Assembly: GCF_006704125.1 (NCBI RefSeq)
Contig: NZ_VIGH01000001.1
Coordinates: forward strand, 434,001-498,000
Length of the DNA: 64,000 nt
From: Rhodococcus spelaei
GTDB taxonomy: Bacteria; Actinomycetota; Actinomycetes; Mycobacteriales; Mycobacteriaceae
Direction of reading: 5' to 3'
Program-made: the position numbers and the translations under genes
In this document: in pieces, positions 33,716 to 43,064 of the stretch
Numbering within the stretch: the first letter of the stretch is position 1
Layout: every line of letters begins with the position of its first letter
Notes under the pieces: generated by a model
What the model was told of the DNA's origin: nothing
Seen by the model: the letters and a program-made list of their open reading frames with translations, nothing else
Database searches by the model: none

Positions 33716-34687
33716 TCAGGCGGACTTCTTGCGCCTGGCGCCGATGTTGCGGCGAACGAAGTCCACGCTGAGCCCGACGATCTCCTGGCCCTCCGGCAGG
33801 ATCGATCCGAGCACCGGGAACGCATGGATCTGCCCGCTCCACAGGTGTGTCTCGATGGGACGGCCGGCCCGTTCGAAGCGCTCGGTGAGGAGTTCGACGT
33901 CGGGCCGCATCAGCTCGTACTCCGCGGCGGCGAGGAACACCGGCGGGAACAGCGCCGGGTCCGCGTCGACGGGGGAGTCCGCCCCGATGATCGCGTCCGG
34001 GCCGGAGAGCCAGCGGTCCTTGAGCTTGTGCACCTGGCTCATCGGCAGGTACGCGTCCTTGCGCATGAACTGCGGGTCGTGCTTCTCGAGGTGCAGATTC
34101 AGCAGCGGCGAGTACCCGATCACGGCGGCCGGAGTGGGCAGGCCCTGCAGTGCGGCGATCTCGGCGACCTTCATCGCGAGGTAGCCGCCGGCGGAGTCAC
34201 CCGCGACGATGATCTTCGACGGGTCCTCGCAGGAGTCGAGCAGTGCCCGGTACGCGGACATCGCGTCGGCGATCGAGGTCCCGACGCCGCCGTGCGGGAG
34301 CTGGCGGTACTCGACCGAGACGACGGGAACACCGGCGCGCGCCGCGAGCAGAGCGCACGCCGCACGGTGCGTGCCGAGACCGCAGAACACGAAACCGCCG
34401 CCGTGCAGGTACAGGATGGTCGCGCCGTCGAGTGAGTCGGTCGCGTGGCGCGGGTGGGTGACCCGCTCGCAGCGCACCCCGCCCAGCAGCAGCGGTTCGA
34501 CGGTGACGTTCGGCGGTGCGGGCAGCCGGTCGAGGTACGTCTCGAGTCCGGCGAGCGCCAGGATCCCGCGGTCGGTGGTCGGCCAGATCGTGAACAACGG
34601 CTTGACGACAGTCCGCGCGAAAGCAGAGATCACGTGAGCCCGCAGGCTGGTGTTCCAGTGCCACACCGTGGATTCGCCCGTTCGCAT
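33716..34687 (-). CDS. Hormone-sensitive-lipase-type esterase
   Basis: The 323-residue enzyme has the HSL oxyanion motif LYLHGGGFVFCGLGTHR, the nucleophile elbow VAGDSAGGYLAMK, the acid near DVELLTERFERAG and the catalytic His in WSGQIHAFPVL. It resembles the mycobacterial Lip families that hydrolyse short or medium acyl esters. The start MRTGESTVW follows AAAGGGG. It lies convergent to nothing and on the same strand as the desaturase gene 109 bases away. Confidence 0.9.
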   Translation of the reverse strand: MRTGESTVWHWNTSLRAHVISAFARTVVKPLFTIWPTTDRGILALAGLETYLDRLPAPPNVTVEPLLLGGVRCERVTHPRHATDSLDGATILYLHGGGFVFCGLGTHRAACALLAARAGVPVVSVEYRQLPHGGVGTSIADAMSAYRALLDSCEDPSKIIVAGDSAGGYLAMKVAEIAALQGLPTPAAVIGYSPLLNLHLEKHDPQFMRKDAYLPMSQVHKLKDRWLSGPDAIIGADSPVDADPALFPPVFLAAAEYELMRPDVELLTERFERAGRPIETHLWSGQIHAFPVLGSILPEGQEIVGLSVDFVRRNIGARRKKSA

Positions 34688-34796
34688 CCCGACCCCTTTG
34701 CCCTGACCGTAACCGCGTGTCACGGATACGATAGGACGGTGGCGGCAAGCGCGCTGGCCATCCGCAAGAATCAGCTTCGACGGGTCGACCGACCTG

Positions 34797-35738
34797 TCAG
34801 GCGCGCGCAGCCTCCCTGGCGAGCGTGCGTTCGCGCGACTCCTCGAACCGGGTCGCCGACTGTTGCAGCGTCTCGAGGTAGTCGCCGAGCTGGTCGCGGG
34901 CGCGTTCACCCGCGCCGGTGAAGTCGTTGCGTTCGAACACCTTCCACATGCGCAGCACGGGGAGCAGCACCTCGTCCAGGTGCTGGCGGAGGTCGTAGAT
35001 CCCGTGCTTGGCCAGCAGCACCGCGTTGCGCCGGAATCCGGGCATCGTCAAGCCGGGCATCTGGAAATTGGTCACCACCTCGGTGAGTGCCTCCATCGCC
35101 GGGTCGGGGGCCACGTCGAGCGCGGCGCCCGCGAGGTTCCGGTAGAAGACCATGTGCAGGTTCTCATCGGCCGCGACGCGGTCGAGCATCCGCTCGGCGA
35201 CGTCGTCCTCACACGCCTTGCCGGTGTTTCGGTGCGAGAGTCGCGTCGCCAGTTCCTGGAATGTCACGTACGCGACGGAATGCAGGAACGACCCTTCCAT
35301 CGGCGAGACGAGCCCGTTGGTCATGTGCTCGAGGCGGAACTGTTCGAGCTGGACCGGGTCGACCGCGCGGGTCACCGTCAGGTAGTCGCGCATGACGATG
35401 CCGTGCCGGTTCTCCTCGGCGGTCCACCGGTTCACCCAGGTGCCCCACGCCCCGTCGCGGGAGAAGCTGGCCGCGATTTCCCGGTGGTACGAGGGCAGGT
35501 TGTCCTCGGTGAGCAGGTTCGTGATCATGGCGGCCTTCGCGACCTCGGAAAGCCTCGACTGATCGGGATCCCAGTCCTCGCCGCCCATCGCGGCGAAGTT
35601 CCGGCCCTCGTCCCACGGGACGTAGTCGTGCGGATTCCAGTTCTTGGCGATCGACAGATGTCGGTTGAGATTCGCCTCGACCGTGGGTTCGAGCTCCCGG
35701 AGCAGGTCGAGTTGTGCCGGAGTCGAGAACATCGCCAT
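34797..35738 (-). CDS. Diiron acyl-ACP desaturase, DesA type
   Basis: A 313-residue soluble desaturase. The iron ligands are visible in TEDNLPSYHREI, TAEENRHGIVMRDYL and DENLHMVFYRNL, with a further Glu in VTFQELATRLSH. The family (DesA1/DesA2 in mycobacteria) introduces double bases into acyl-ACP chains, including mycolic acid precursors; mycolata keep several copies. GGGAG stands before the ATG. Placement next to an esterase and upstream of fadAB suggests a lipid theme. The 35739-35994 gap shows no gene but must hold divergent promoters. Confidence 0.92.
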   Translation of the reverse strand: MAMFSTPAQLDLLRELEPTVEANLNRHLSIAKNWNPHDYVPWDEGRNFAAMGGEDWDPDQSRLSEVAKAAMITNLLTEDNLPSYHREIAASFSRDGAWGTWVNRWTAEENRHGIVMRDYLTVTRAVDPVQLEQFRLEHMTNGLVSPMEGSFLHSVAYVTFQELATRLSHRNTGKACEDDVAERMLDRVAADENLHMVFYRNLAGAALDVAPDPAMEALTEVVTNFQMPGLTMPGFRRNAVLLAKHGIYDLRQHLDEVLLPVLRMWKVFERNDFTGAGERARDQLGDYLETLQQSATRFEESRERTLAREAARA

Positions 35739-35994
35739 GTGAACTCCCAGGGCGTTGGGGACCGAGTGGATCCGCCGCCCGCGTCGTGGTGCCCGGAGTC
35801 GTGCCCCGTCAATTCAACACCGCGACCCGCGGCCGTTCCAGCTTGTCGAGGATTTCGGTCCGCTTTATCCAGATCTGTCTCGCCCGTGAATTCCCGGCCG
35901 GTCGGGTCACGCGACCCTGGTGGTCGGGACACCGGGCGGCGAATCCTGATCTGCAGTCGATCCGCCGGAAGGCGGGCAGTGAAGGAGTCCGCAG

Positions 35995-36384
35995 ATGAGC
36001 ATCAGCAGTTCCGTGGCGGCGGCCGCCGATCCGGTGCAGTCGTCGAACCGGCGTCCCGCGTGGGCGGCCGCAGGTGTCGTGGCAGGGCTCGCCGGAATCG
36101 TCGGAATCCAGGCGAGCACCCGCGTCACCGCCGTCTACGACGAGTCGACCGCCGGCGACCCGGTCGCGATCGTGAACCGGCTCACGGAGCAGCGAATGCT
36201 GATCCTCGTCGAGCACATGGGGTTCGCGGTGGCGGCGCTGGCGCTGCTGGTGTTCGCGGCCGGACTGGCGCGGCTGTCATCGTGCTGGCCCGCGAGGCCG
36301 GGCTGGGCTGATCGGGCGAACCGGCCGCGCGACGCCGGCCGCGGTGATCGCAATGGTCACACAGGTCGATCGGTTCGGTCCTAG
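35995..36384 (+). CDS. Small membrane protein, C-terminus probably frameshifted
   Basis: GAAGGAG lies 7 bases before the ATG, and residues 20-95 look genuine: two hydrophobic spans (WAAAGVVAGLAGIVGI and MGFAVAALALLVFAAGLA) around an STAGDPVAIVNRLTEQRMLILVEH loop. After about residue 95 the product turns Arg/Gly-rich (CWPARPGWADRANRPRDAGR), while another frame continues as LIGRTGRATPAAVIAMVTQVD, more protein-like. A frameshift near 36270-36310 or decay is likely. The family is not recognised. Confidence 0.45.
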   Translation: MSISSSVAAAADPVQSSNRRPAWAAAGVVAGLAGIVGIQASTRVTAVYDESTAGDPVAIVNRLTEQRMLILVEHMGFAVAALALLVFAAGLARLSSCWPARPGWADRANRPRDAGRGDRNGHTGRSVRS

Positions 36385-36393
36385 ACCCCATTT

Positions 36394-36411
36394 TGGAACA
36401 CGTTCTAGTAT
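36394..36411 (+). promoter_or_regulatory. KstR-like operator over the fadA -10 region
   Basis: TGGAACACGTTCTA (36394-36407) fits TNNAACNNGTTNNA, the KstR motif of mycobacteria and rhodococci. It overlaps a -10 candidate TAGTAT (36406-36411), so binding would block transcription of fadA-fadB about 120 bases downstream. Confidence 0.6.
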
Positions 36412-36530
36412 GGCTCACGTCGAGGCGTATGCCTCGGGCCAGGCGCCGGTCAACGGGGGCGTCGGGCGCAGACGTCTGATCGAGAGCGAACCGCTCGCAC
36501 GCGGCGCAGCCGTGCACAGGAAGGAACACC

Positions 36531-37745
36531 GTGACCACAGAGGCATTCATTTATGAAGCCATCCGAACCCCACGTGGACGGGGAAAGGCCAGCGGCTCGC
36601 TGCACTCCGTGAAGCCGATCGACCTGGTCACCGGGCTGATCGCCGAGCTGCGCACCCGATTCCCGAACCTCGACGAGAATCGCATCTCCGACATGGTTCT
36701 CGGCGTCGTCTCGCCGCTCGGTGATCAGGGTGCCGACATCGCCCGCACCGCGGTGACCGTCGCCGGCCTGCCCGAGACCGTCGGCGGCGTGCAGATCAAC
36801 CGCTTCTGCGCCTCCGGTCTCGAGGCCGTGAACATGGCCGCGCAGAAGGTGCGTTCCGGTTGGGACGAGCTGGTCATCGCGGGCGGCGTCGAGTCGATGT
36901 CACGCGTGAAGATGGGCTCCGACGGCGGTGCCTGGATGCAGGACCCGGCCACCAACTTCGACACCTACCTGGTGCCGCAGGGCATCGGCGCCGACCTGAT
37001 CGCCACCATGGAGGGCTTCACCCGCGAGGACGTCGACGCGTACGCGGTCCGCTCGCAGGATCTCGCCGCGAAGGCGTGGGCGGGCGGCTTCTTCGCCAAG
37101 TCCGTCGTCCCGGTCAAGGACATCAACGGCGTCACCGTCCTCGACCAGGACGAGCACATGCGTCCGGGCACCACCCTCGAGTCGCTGGCCGGCCTGGCCC
37201 CCGCGTTCGCCGGGATCGGCGACATGGGCGGCTTCGATGCCGTCGCGCTGCAGAAGTACCACTGGGTCGAGAAGATCAACCACGTCCACCACGGCGGCAA
37301 CAGCTCCGGCATCGTCGACGGCGCCGCGCTGGTGCTCGTCGGCTCCGAGCGGGCCGGCAAGGACATGGGTCTGACCCCCCGCGCCCGCATCGTCGCGACC
37401 GCCACCTCCGGCGCCGACTCGACCATCATGCTCACCGGCCCCACGCCGGCCGCTCACAAGGTGCTCGCGCAGGCCGGCCTGACCGTCGACGACATCGACC
37501 TGTTCGAGATCAACGAGGCGTTCGCGTCGGTCGCGATGAAGTTCCAGAAGGACCTGAAGATCCCGGACGAGAAGCTCAACGTCAACGGTGGCGCAATCGC
37601 GATGGGCCACCCGCTCGGTGCGACCGGCGCGATGATCACCGGCACCATGGTCGACGAGCTCGAGCGCCGCAACGCCCGGTACGCCCTGGTCACGCTGTGC
37701 ATCGGCGGCGGCATGGGCGTGGCCACCATCATCGAGCGCGTCTGA
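36531..37745 (+). CDS. fadA: Acetyl-CoA acetyltransferase (thiolase)
   Basis: This 404-residue thiolase has the nucleophile Cys in [19 protein letters not shown], the NEAFASVAM segment, [17 protein letters not shown] (active His) and the C-terminal [16 protein letters not shown] (second Cys). It cleaves 3-ketoacyl-CoA in beta-oxidation. It is 31 bases upstream of fadB, as in the mycobacterial fadA-fadB trifunctional complex (Rv0859/Rv0860). A KstR-like operator stands upstream. GTG start follows GGAAGGAAC. Confidence 0.94.
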   Translation: MTTEAFIYEAIRTPRGRGKASGSLHSVKPIDLVTGLIAELRTRFPNLDENRISDMVLGVVSPLGDQGADIARTAVTVAGLPETVGGVQINRFCASGLEAVNMAAQKVRSGWDELVIAGGVESMSRVKMGSDGGAWMQDPATNFDTYLVPQGIGADLIATMEGFTREDVDAYAVRSQDLAAKAWAGGFFAKSVVPVKDINGVTVLDQDEHMRPGTTLESLAGLAPAFAGIGDMGGFDAVALQKYHWVEKINHVHHGGNSSGIVDGAALVLVGSERAGKDMGLTPRARIVATATSGADSTIMLTGPTPAAHKVLAQAGLTVDDIDLFEINEAFASVAMKFQKDLKIPDEKLNVNGGAIAMGHPLGATGAMITGTMVDELERRNARYALVTLCIGGGMGVATIIERV

Positions 37746-37776
37746 CGCTCACGAACCGATCAGGAGAGACGAAACA

Positions 37777-39918
37777 GTGAGCGAACAGAACATCATCGCC
37801 TGGGAGCAGGACGCCGACGGCATCGTCGTGCTCACCATCGACGACCCCAACCAGGGCGCGAACACCATGAACGACCGGTACATCTCCTCGATGAAGGAGA
37901 CCGTCGACCGGCTGCACGCGGAGAAGGACGCCATCACCGGCGTCGTGCTGACCTCCGGCAAGAAGACCTTCTTCGCCGGCGGCGATCTGAAGAACCTCCT
38001 CGCCGTCCAGCCGGACCAGGCCGAGCAGATCTACAACCACAGCCTGACCCTCAAGGCCGACCTGCGCCGCCTCGAGACCCTCGGCAAGCCCGTCGTCACC
38101 TGCATCAACGGTGCCGCGCTCGGCGGCGGCCTCGAGATCGCGTTGGCCACCCATCACCGCATCGCCGCGGACGTCAAGGGTGTCAAGATCGGCCTGCCCG
38201 AGGTCACGCTCGGCTTGCTGCCCGGTGGCGGTGGCATCGTCCGGACCGTCCGCAAGTTCGGCATCATGACCGCGCTGACGCAGCACCTCCTGCAGGGCCA
38301 GCAGCGTGCGCCGCAGCAGGCCAAGGAAGCCGGTCTGGTCGACGAGGTCGTGTCCTCGGTCGAGGAGCTGGTCCCGGCCGCGAAGGCGTGGATCAAGGCC
38401 AACCCGGAGTCCGGCGTTCAGCCGTGGGATGTCAAGGGCTACAAGATCCCCGGCGGCACTCCGGCCACCCCCGCGCTCGCGGCGAACCTGCCCGCGATCC
38501 CGGCGAACCTGCGCAAGCAGCTCAAGGGCGCGAACATGCCGGCACCGCGCGCGATCCTCGCGGCCGCCGTCGAGGGCAGCCAGGTCGACATCGACAACGC
38601 CTTGAAGATCGAGTCGCGTTATTTCACCTCGCTGGTCACCGGGCCGGTCGCGAAGAACATGATCCAGGCGTTCTTCTTCGACATCCAGGCCATCGGCTCG
38701 GGCGCCTCGCGTCCGAAGGACATCCCCAAGGGCGAGATCAAGAAGATCGGCGTGCTCGGCGCCGGCATGATGGGCGCCGGCATCGCGTACGTCTCCGCGA
38801 AGGCGGGCTTCGAGGTCGTCCTCAAGGACGTCAGCATCGAGGCGGCGACCAAGGGCAAGGCGTACTCCGAGAAGATCGAGGCCAAGGCGCTCTCGCGTGG
38901 CAAGACCACCGAGGAGAAGTCGGCCGCACTGCTCGCGCGCATCACCCCGACCGCGGACGCCGCGGACTTCGCGGGAGTCGACTTCGTGGTCGAGGCCGTC
39001 TTCGAGAGCCCCGAGCTCAAGGCCAAGGTCTTCCAGGAGATCGAGGACGTCGTCGAGCCGAACGCGCTGCTGGGCTCGAACACCTCGACCCTGCCGATCA
39101 CCGGTCTCGCGACCGGCGTCAAGCGCCAGGAAGACTTCATCGGCATCCACTTCTTCTCGCCGGTCGACAAGATGCCGCTGGTGGAGATCATCCGCGGTGA
39201 GAAGACGTCCGACGAGGCGCTGGCCCGGGTGTTCGACTACGTCCAGGCGATCCGCAAGACTCCGATCGTGGTCAACGACTCGCGCGGCTTCTTCACCTCG
39301 CGCGTCATCGGCACCTTCATCAACGAGGCAATCGGCATGGTCGCCGAGGGCATCGAGCCGGCCACCATCGAGCAGGCCGGTATGCAGGCCGGCTACCCGG
39401 CGGCGCCGCTGCAGCTCTCGGACGAGCTGAACCTGACGCTGATGCAGAAGATCCGTGCGGAGTCCAAGGCCGCGGCGCTGGCCGAGGGCAAGGAACTGCC
39501 CGCGGACCCGGCGGGAGACGTCATCAATTTCCTCGTCGAGGGCAACGACCGCAAGGGCCGTCTCGGCGGCGCCGGCTTCTACGACTACGTCGACGGCAAG
39601 CGCACCGGCCTGTGGGCGGGCCTGCGTGAGCAGTTCAACTCCGGCTCGAGCCAGGCCCCGATCCACGACCTCATCGAGCGGATGCTGTTCGTCGAGGCCA
39701 TCGAGACGCAGAAGTGCTTCGACGAGGGTGTGCTGATGACGAGCGCCGACGCCAACATCGGCTCGATCATGGGCATCGGCTTCCCGGCCTGGACCGGTGG
39801 TGTGCACCAGTACATCGTCGGCTACGAGGGCGGCAAGGCCGGCTTCGTCAAGCGCGCCGAAGAGCTCGCGGCCAAGTACGGCGAGCGATTCACCCCGCCC
39901 GCTTCGCTCAGGGCCTGA
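37777..39918 (+). CDS. fadB: Multifunctional fatty acid oxidation protein, alpha subunit
   Basis: The 713-residue protein joins an N-terminal enoyl-CoA hydratase (about residues 1-200; FAGGDLKNLLA and NGAALGGGLEIALATHHRIA with the catalytic Glu region LPEVTLGLLPGGGG) to a 3-hydroxyacyl-CoA dehydrogenase (NAD motif GVLGAGMMGAGIAYV near 325; catalytic HFFSPVDKMPLVEII near 455). With FadA it forms the trifunctional beta-oxidation complex. AGGAGA precedes the GTG. A strong terminator follows. Confidence 0.95.
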   Translation: MSEQNIIAWEQDADGIVVLTIDDPNQGANTMNDRYISSMKETVDRLHAEKDAITGVVLTSGKKTFFAGGDLKNLLAVQPDQAEQIYNHSLTLKADLRRLETLGKPVVTCINGAALGGGLEIALATHHRIAADVKGVKIGLPEVTLGLLPGGGGIVRTVRKFGIMTALTQHLLQGQQRAPQQAKEAGLVDEVVSSVEELVPAAKAWIKANPESGVQPWDVKGYKIPGGTPATPALAANLPAIPANLRKQLKGANMPAPRAILAAAVEGSQVDIDNALKIESRYFTSLVTGPVAKNMIQAFFFDIQAIGSGASRPKDIPKGEIKKIGVLGAGMMGAGIAYVSAKAGFEVVLKDVSIEAATKGKAYSEKIEAKALSRGKTTEEKSAALLARITPTADAADFAGVDFVVEAVFESPELKAKVFQEIEDVVEPNALLGSNTSTLPITGLATGVKRQEDFIGIHFFSPVDKMPLVEIIRGEKTSDEALARVFDYVQAIRKTPIVVNDSRGFFTSRVIGTFINEAIGMVAEGIEPATIEQAGMQAGYPAAPLQLSDELNLTLMQKIRAESKAAALAEGKELPADPAGDVINFLVEGNDRKGRLGGAGFYDYVDGKRTGLWAGLREQFNSGSSQAPIHDLIERMLFVEAIETQKCFDEGVLMTSADANIGSIMGIGFPAWTGGVHQYIVGYEGGKAGFVKRAEELAAKYGERFTPPASLRA

Positions 39919-39926
39919 TCCGACGC

Positions 39927-39967
39927 AAAACCGCCCCCGACACCGTGCTGGTGTCGGGGGCGGTTTT
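39927..39967 (+). terminator. Terminator of fadAB
   Basis: AAAACCGCCCCCGACACC (39927-39944) and its exact complement (39950-39967) form an 18-bp stem with loop GTGCT, ending in TTTTGTGTTTT. Confidence 0.85.
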
Positions 39968-39973
39968 GTGTTT

Positions 39974-40014
39974 TGTGAAGGATTCGTCTCGGTATCCGAG
40001 AGGAATCCTTCACA
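39974..40014 (-). terminator. Terminator of the cfa-like gene
   Basis: TGTGAAGGATTC (39974-39985) pairs with GAATCCTTCACA (40003-40014), with an inner stem CTCGG/CCGAG. It sits 32 bases past the stop of the minus-strand gene at 40046. Confidence 0.65.
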
Positions 40015-40045
40015 GATCGGATCCGATGTACCTCGTCGCTGCCGG

Positions 40046-41362
40046 CTACGCCTTCCACCACGGACGCAGCGGAACACCCGCGTCGCCCTTCGGGCTCGTC
40101 TTGACCGCGAGCACCTGGTGCAACTGGATCCCGTTGCGCTCGAAGCCGAGCCGCGAACCTGCCATGTACAGGCCCCACACCCGCGCGGTGCCCTCGCCGA
40201 CCTCGGCGACGCAGGCGTCCCAGTTGTCGACCAGGTTGCGGCACCAGCCGGCCAGTGTGAGCGCGTAGTGCTCGCGCAGGTTCTCCTCGTGCCGCACCTC
40301 GAGCCCGACGTCCTGGATCTCGGTGATGATCCGTCCTGACCCGGTGAGCTCGCCGTCCGGGAAGACGTAGCGGTCGATGAACCCGCCGGCCCGCGCGTTG
40401 TGCTTGTTGTCCGGTCGGGTGATGCAGTGGTTGAGCAGCAGACCGCCCTCGCGCAGCTTCCCCTTGATGAACTCGAAGTAGGCCGGATAGTTGTGCACGC
40501 CGATGTGCTCGGTCAGGCCGATCGAGGACACCGCGTCGAAGCCCGTCTCGGTGATGTCGCGGTAGTCGGAGTGCCGGACCTCTGCCAGCTCGGACAGTCC
40601 CTCGTCCGCGATCGCCTTCTGTGCCCACGCCGCCTGCTCGGCGGACAGCGTCGCACCGATCGCCTTGACGCCGTGCCGTGCCGCGTAACGCACCATTCCG
40701 CCCCAGCCGCAGCCGATGTCGAGCAGCCGGTCGCCGGGCTTCAGGTTCAGCTTCTCGAACACCAGCCGGTACTTGTTGTCCTGGGCGTCCTCGAGGCTCT
40801 GGTCCGGGGACTCGTAGGCCGCGCAGGTGTACGTCATTGACGGGCCGAGGACCTTCTCGTAGAAGGCGTTGGAGACGTCGTAGTGGTGGTGGATGGCCTC
40901 GGCATCGCGGGTCTTGGAGTGCCGCAAGCCTTCCGCGAACCGGCGCCACCGCGGCAGGTGCTCCTGCGGCGGCGGTGCGACCGGCTTGAGCAGTTCCCAG
41001 CCGAGGGACCGGGTGATGGCCGCCAGCTCCTTCGCGGACGGACGGCTGAAGTGCAGCTGGTCGCCGAGGACGCGCAGGATCTCGTACGGGTCGCCCGGAT
41101 GTACGCCCGTGGCCTCGAGGTCCCCGGAGACGTACGCGCGGGCCATGCCCAGGTCGCCGGGGGCAGTCACCAGGTAGGTGGTGCCTCGCGGCGACTTCAG
41201 GTCCAGTCCGTACTTGGCGTCCTGCGCGCCGGTGCTGCTGCCGTCGTAGGCGGAGAAGCGCACCGGAATATCTTCGCCGACAACGGCTTCCAGGATCTCC
41301 GCGATGGAGAGCTTGCCTACGCCGTTCCCGGTCGAGGTCTTGTCTTCTTTGAATGTCGTCAC
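40046..41362 (-). CDS. Cyclopropane-fatty-acid synthase family methyltransferase, Rv3720-like
   Basis: This 438-residue enzyme has the SAM motif RLLDIGCGWGGMVRYAA, the family block AIHHHYDVSNAFYEKVLGPSMTYTCAAY and the active-site region SIGLTEHIGVHNYPAYFEF. CFA-type enzymes add a methylene or methyl group from SAM to double bonds of membrane lipid chains. It overlaps an FAD oxidoreductase gene (GTGA). Such pairs are known to make 10-methyl branched acids (tuberculostearic acid): the methyltransferase makes a 10-methylene intermediate which the flavoprotein reduces. Whether this pair does so is inference. Confidence 0.9.
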   Translation of the reverse strand: MTTFKEDKTSTGNGVGKLSIAEILEAVVGEDIPVRFSAYDGSSTGAQDAKYGLDLKSPRGTTYLVTAPGDLGMARAYVSGDLEATGVHPGDPYEILRVLGDQLHFSRPSAKELAAITRSLGWELLKPVAPPPQEHLPRWRRFAEGLRHSKTRDAEAIHHHYDVSNAFYEKVLGPSMTYTCAAYESPDQSLEDAQDNKYRLVFEKLNLKPGDRLLDIGCGWGGMVRYAARHGVKAIGATLSAEQAAWAQKAIADEGLSELAEVRHSDYRDITETGFDAVSSIGLTEHIGVHNYPAYFEFIKGKLREGGLLLNHCITRPDNKHNARAGGFIDRYVFPDGELTGSGRIITEIQDVGLEVRHEENLREHYALTLAGWCRNLVDNWDACVAEVGEGTARVWGLYMAGSRLGFERNGIQLHQVLAVKTSPKGDAGVPLRPWWKA

Positions 41363-42822
41363 TTGCGTTGCACCGCCTTGGAGAACAGGTCGAGGAGACG
41401 TGAGTCGGGGTCGTATCGCTTCTTCAGTTCGTCGTATCGTTCGCCGCCGTAGAGCGCGGTGAACTCGTCCTTCGAGTAGTAGGAGTCGGAGTAGAGCGAC
41501 TTGTGTCCGTCGAACTCGGTGACCGTGCGCTCGATCAGCCGGTTCGCGGCGCCTTCGGGTTCGCCCGCCACGATCGGGACCGACGACCAGAAGCCGATGT
41601 TGACGTAGGTGCGCTTGGGTTCGAGCGGGTACAGCGGCCACGGACGGACGGCGGAGGCCCCGGCGGGACCGGGTTCGCGCAGCCGCAGCGGACACAGCCA
41701 CAGCGGTTCGATGGGGACCTCCCGCAGGAACCAGCGTACGAAGTCTGCGGTCCGCTCGATCGGCACCTCGACGTCCTGCACGACCCGTTCGCGCGGGGGG
41801 TTGCCCTTGCGCCGCTCGAGACGGTCGCCGATGTCGTACTTCTGGTCCAGGGCGATGAGCTTCCAGTAGAAGCTGCTGCGGCGGTAGCGCTTCGGCCACA
41901 GTCGCCGGATCCGCGGGTTCTGCGCACCGAACGCGCGCGAGCACCAGAACCAGTCGGTGTCCCAGCGCCACAGGTAGTCGGCGATGGTGAGACGGTCGGT
42001 CTTCGGGTGGGTGACCGACTCGTGCTGGATCGACCGGTAGTAGATGTCCTGGCCGGTGTAGTCGCTGACCGGCCCGGGCTCGTCGGTCTGCACACCGAGG
42101 GTGAGGTAGCTCTCGGACGCGGAGAACACCGCACCGTCGAGGTAGTCGACCGCGATCCCGTCGTGGCTGCGCGACTCCACGACGGCGTCCATCGTGGTCT
42201 GCAGTTCGGTGAGATCGTCGAAGCGCAGATGGCGTAGTGCGACAAAGGGTTTGACTGGCTCGAGTTCGATCCGCAGCCGGGTGGAGTAGCCGAGCGTGCC
42301 GTACGAGTTCGGGAAACCCCAGAACAGGTCCGCGTGTTCGCCGTCCGGGGTGGCGGTGACGATCTCGCCGCTGCCGGTGAGCACGTCGATCTCGAGCACC
42401 GACTCGTGCGGTAGCCCGTTGCGGAACGAGGTGGACTCGATGCCGAGCCCGGTTACGGCGCCGCCGAGGGTGATGGTCTTGAGCTGCGGCACCACCAGTG
42501 GCGCAAGGCCGTAGGGGAGCGTGGCCGCGACCAGGTCCTCGTACGTGCACATGCCGGCGACGTCGGCGGTGCGTGCCACCGGGTCGACCGAGATCACGCC
42601 GGACAGGCCGGAAACGTCCAGGCCGGGCGCGTTTGTCCGGGCCCGGGCCCGGAAGAGGTTGGACGTCTTCTTTGCCAGTCGCACGGTCGCGGAGGGTGGG
42701 ATGGCGTGATAGCTCGCCAGCAGACGTTCGACCCCCGCGCGGTGGGCGGGCGCCCCGACCTCGCGCGGTGTGGACGATCGTCGACCAACTCGTTTGCGCA
42801 ATGCACTCGAAGTGACAGCCAC
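41359..42822 (-). CDS. FAD-binding oxidoreductase, Rv3719-like partner of the cfa gene
   Basis: This 487-residue flavoprotein has the PCMH-type FAD domain: GVISVDPVARTADVAGMCTYEDLVAATL, VVPQLKTITLGGAVTGLGIEST, DLFWGFPNSYGTLGYSTRLRIEL. The C-terminal half is basic and aromatic (DYLWRWDTDWFWCSRAFGAQN). It is the first gene of a two-gene operon with the methyltransferase and matches the DHCR24-like flavoproteins paired with CFA enzymes. GTG start. The gap 42823-43064 to the divergent SRPBCC gene holds no gene I can support. Confidence 0.9.
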   Translation of the reverse strand: MAVTSSALRKRVGRRSSTPREVGAPAHRAGVERLLASYHAIPPSATVRLAKKTSNLFRARARTNAPGLDVSGLSGVISVDPVARTADVAGMCTYEDLVAATLPYGLAPLVVPQLKTITLGGAVTGLGIESTSFRNGLPHESVLEIDVLTGSGEIVTATPDGEHADLFWGFPNSYGTLGYSTRLRIELEPVKPFVALRHLRFDDLTELQTTMDAVVESRSHDGIAVDYLDGAVFSASESYLTLGVQTDEPGPVSDYTGQDIYYRSIQHESVTHPKTDRLTIADYLWRWDTDWFWCSRAFGAQNPRIRRLWPKRYRRSSFYWKLIALDQKYDIGDRLERRKGNPPRERVVQDVEVPIERTADFVRWFLREVPIEPLWLCPLRLREPGPAGASAVRPWPLYPLEPKRTYVNIGFWSSVPIVAGEPEGAANRLIERTVTEFDGHKSLYSDSYYSKDEFTALYGGERYDELKKRYDPDSRLLDLFSKAVQRK

Positions 42823-43064
42823 CCTCCGACGCTATCCCTTGCCGACGATCGCTGCGACAGCAGGTTGCGGCCGAGTCCGAAAACGTCACGAAAACGTTGC
42901 GAGCGCACCTCTGTTTGGACTCGTCGTCGGGCTTCGTGATCCAGGGCACAGGTCTCACTGCGGGACTTCCCCGTCGCCGACGGAGCGGGCACGATGGTGC
43001 CGACGGCAACGTCATCACGAGTCGGGACGGCGCAGCGCCGCCCGCATGGCGAAGGAGATTCACG

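Noticed and set aside
37729-40077. 782-codon minus-strand ORF
   Set aside because: Antisense shadow of fadB with low-complexity Asp/Leu/Gly/Arg composition.
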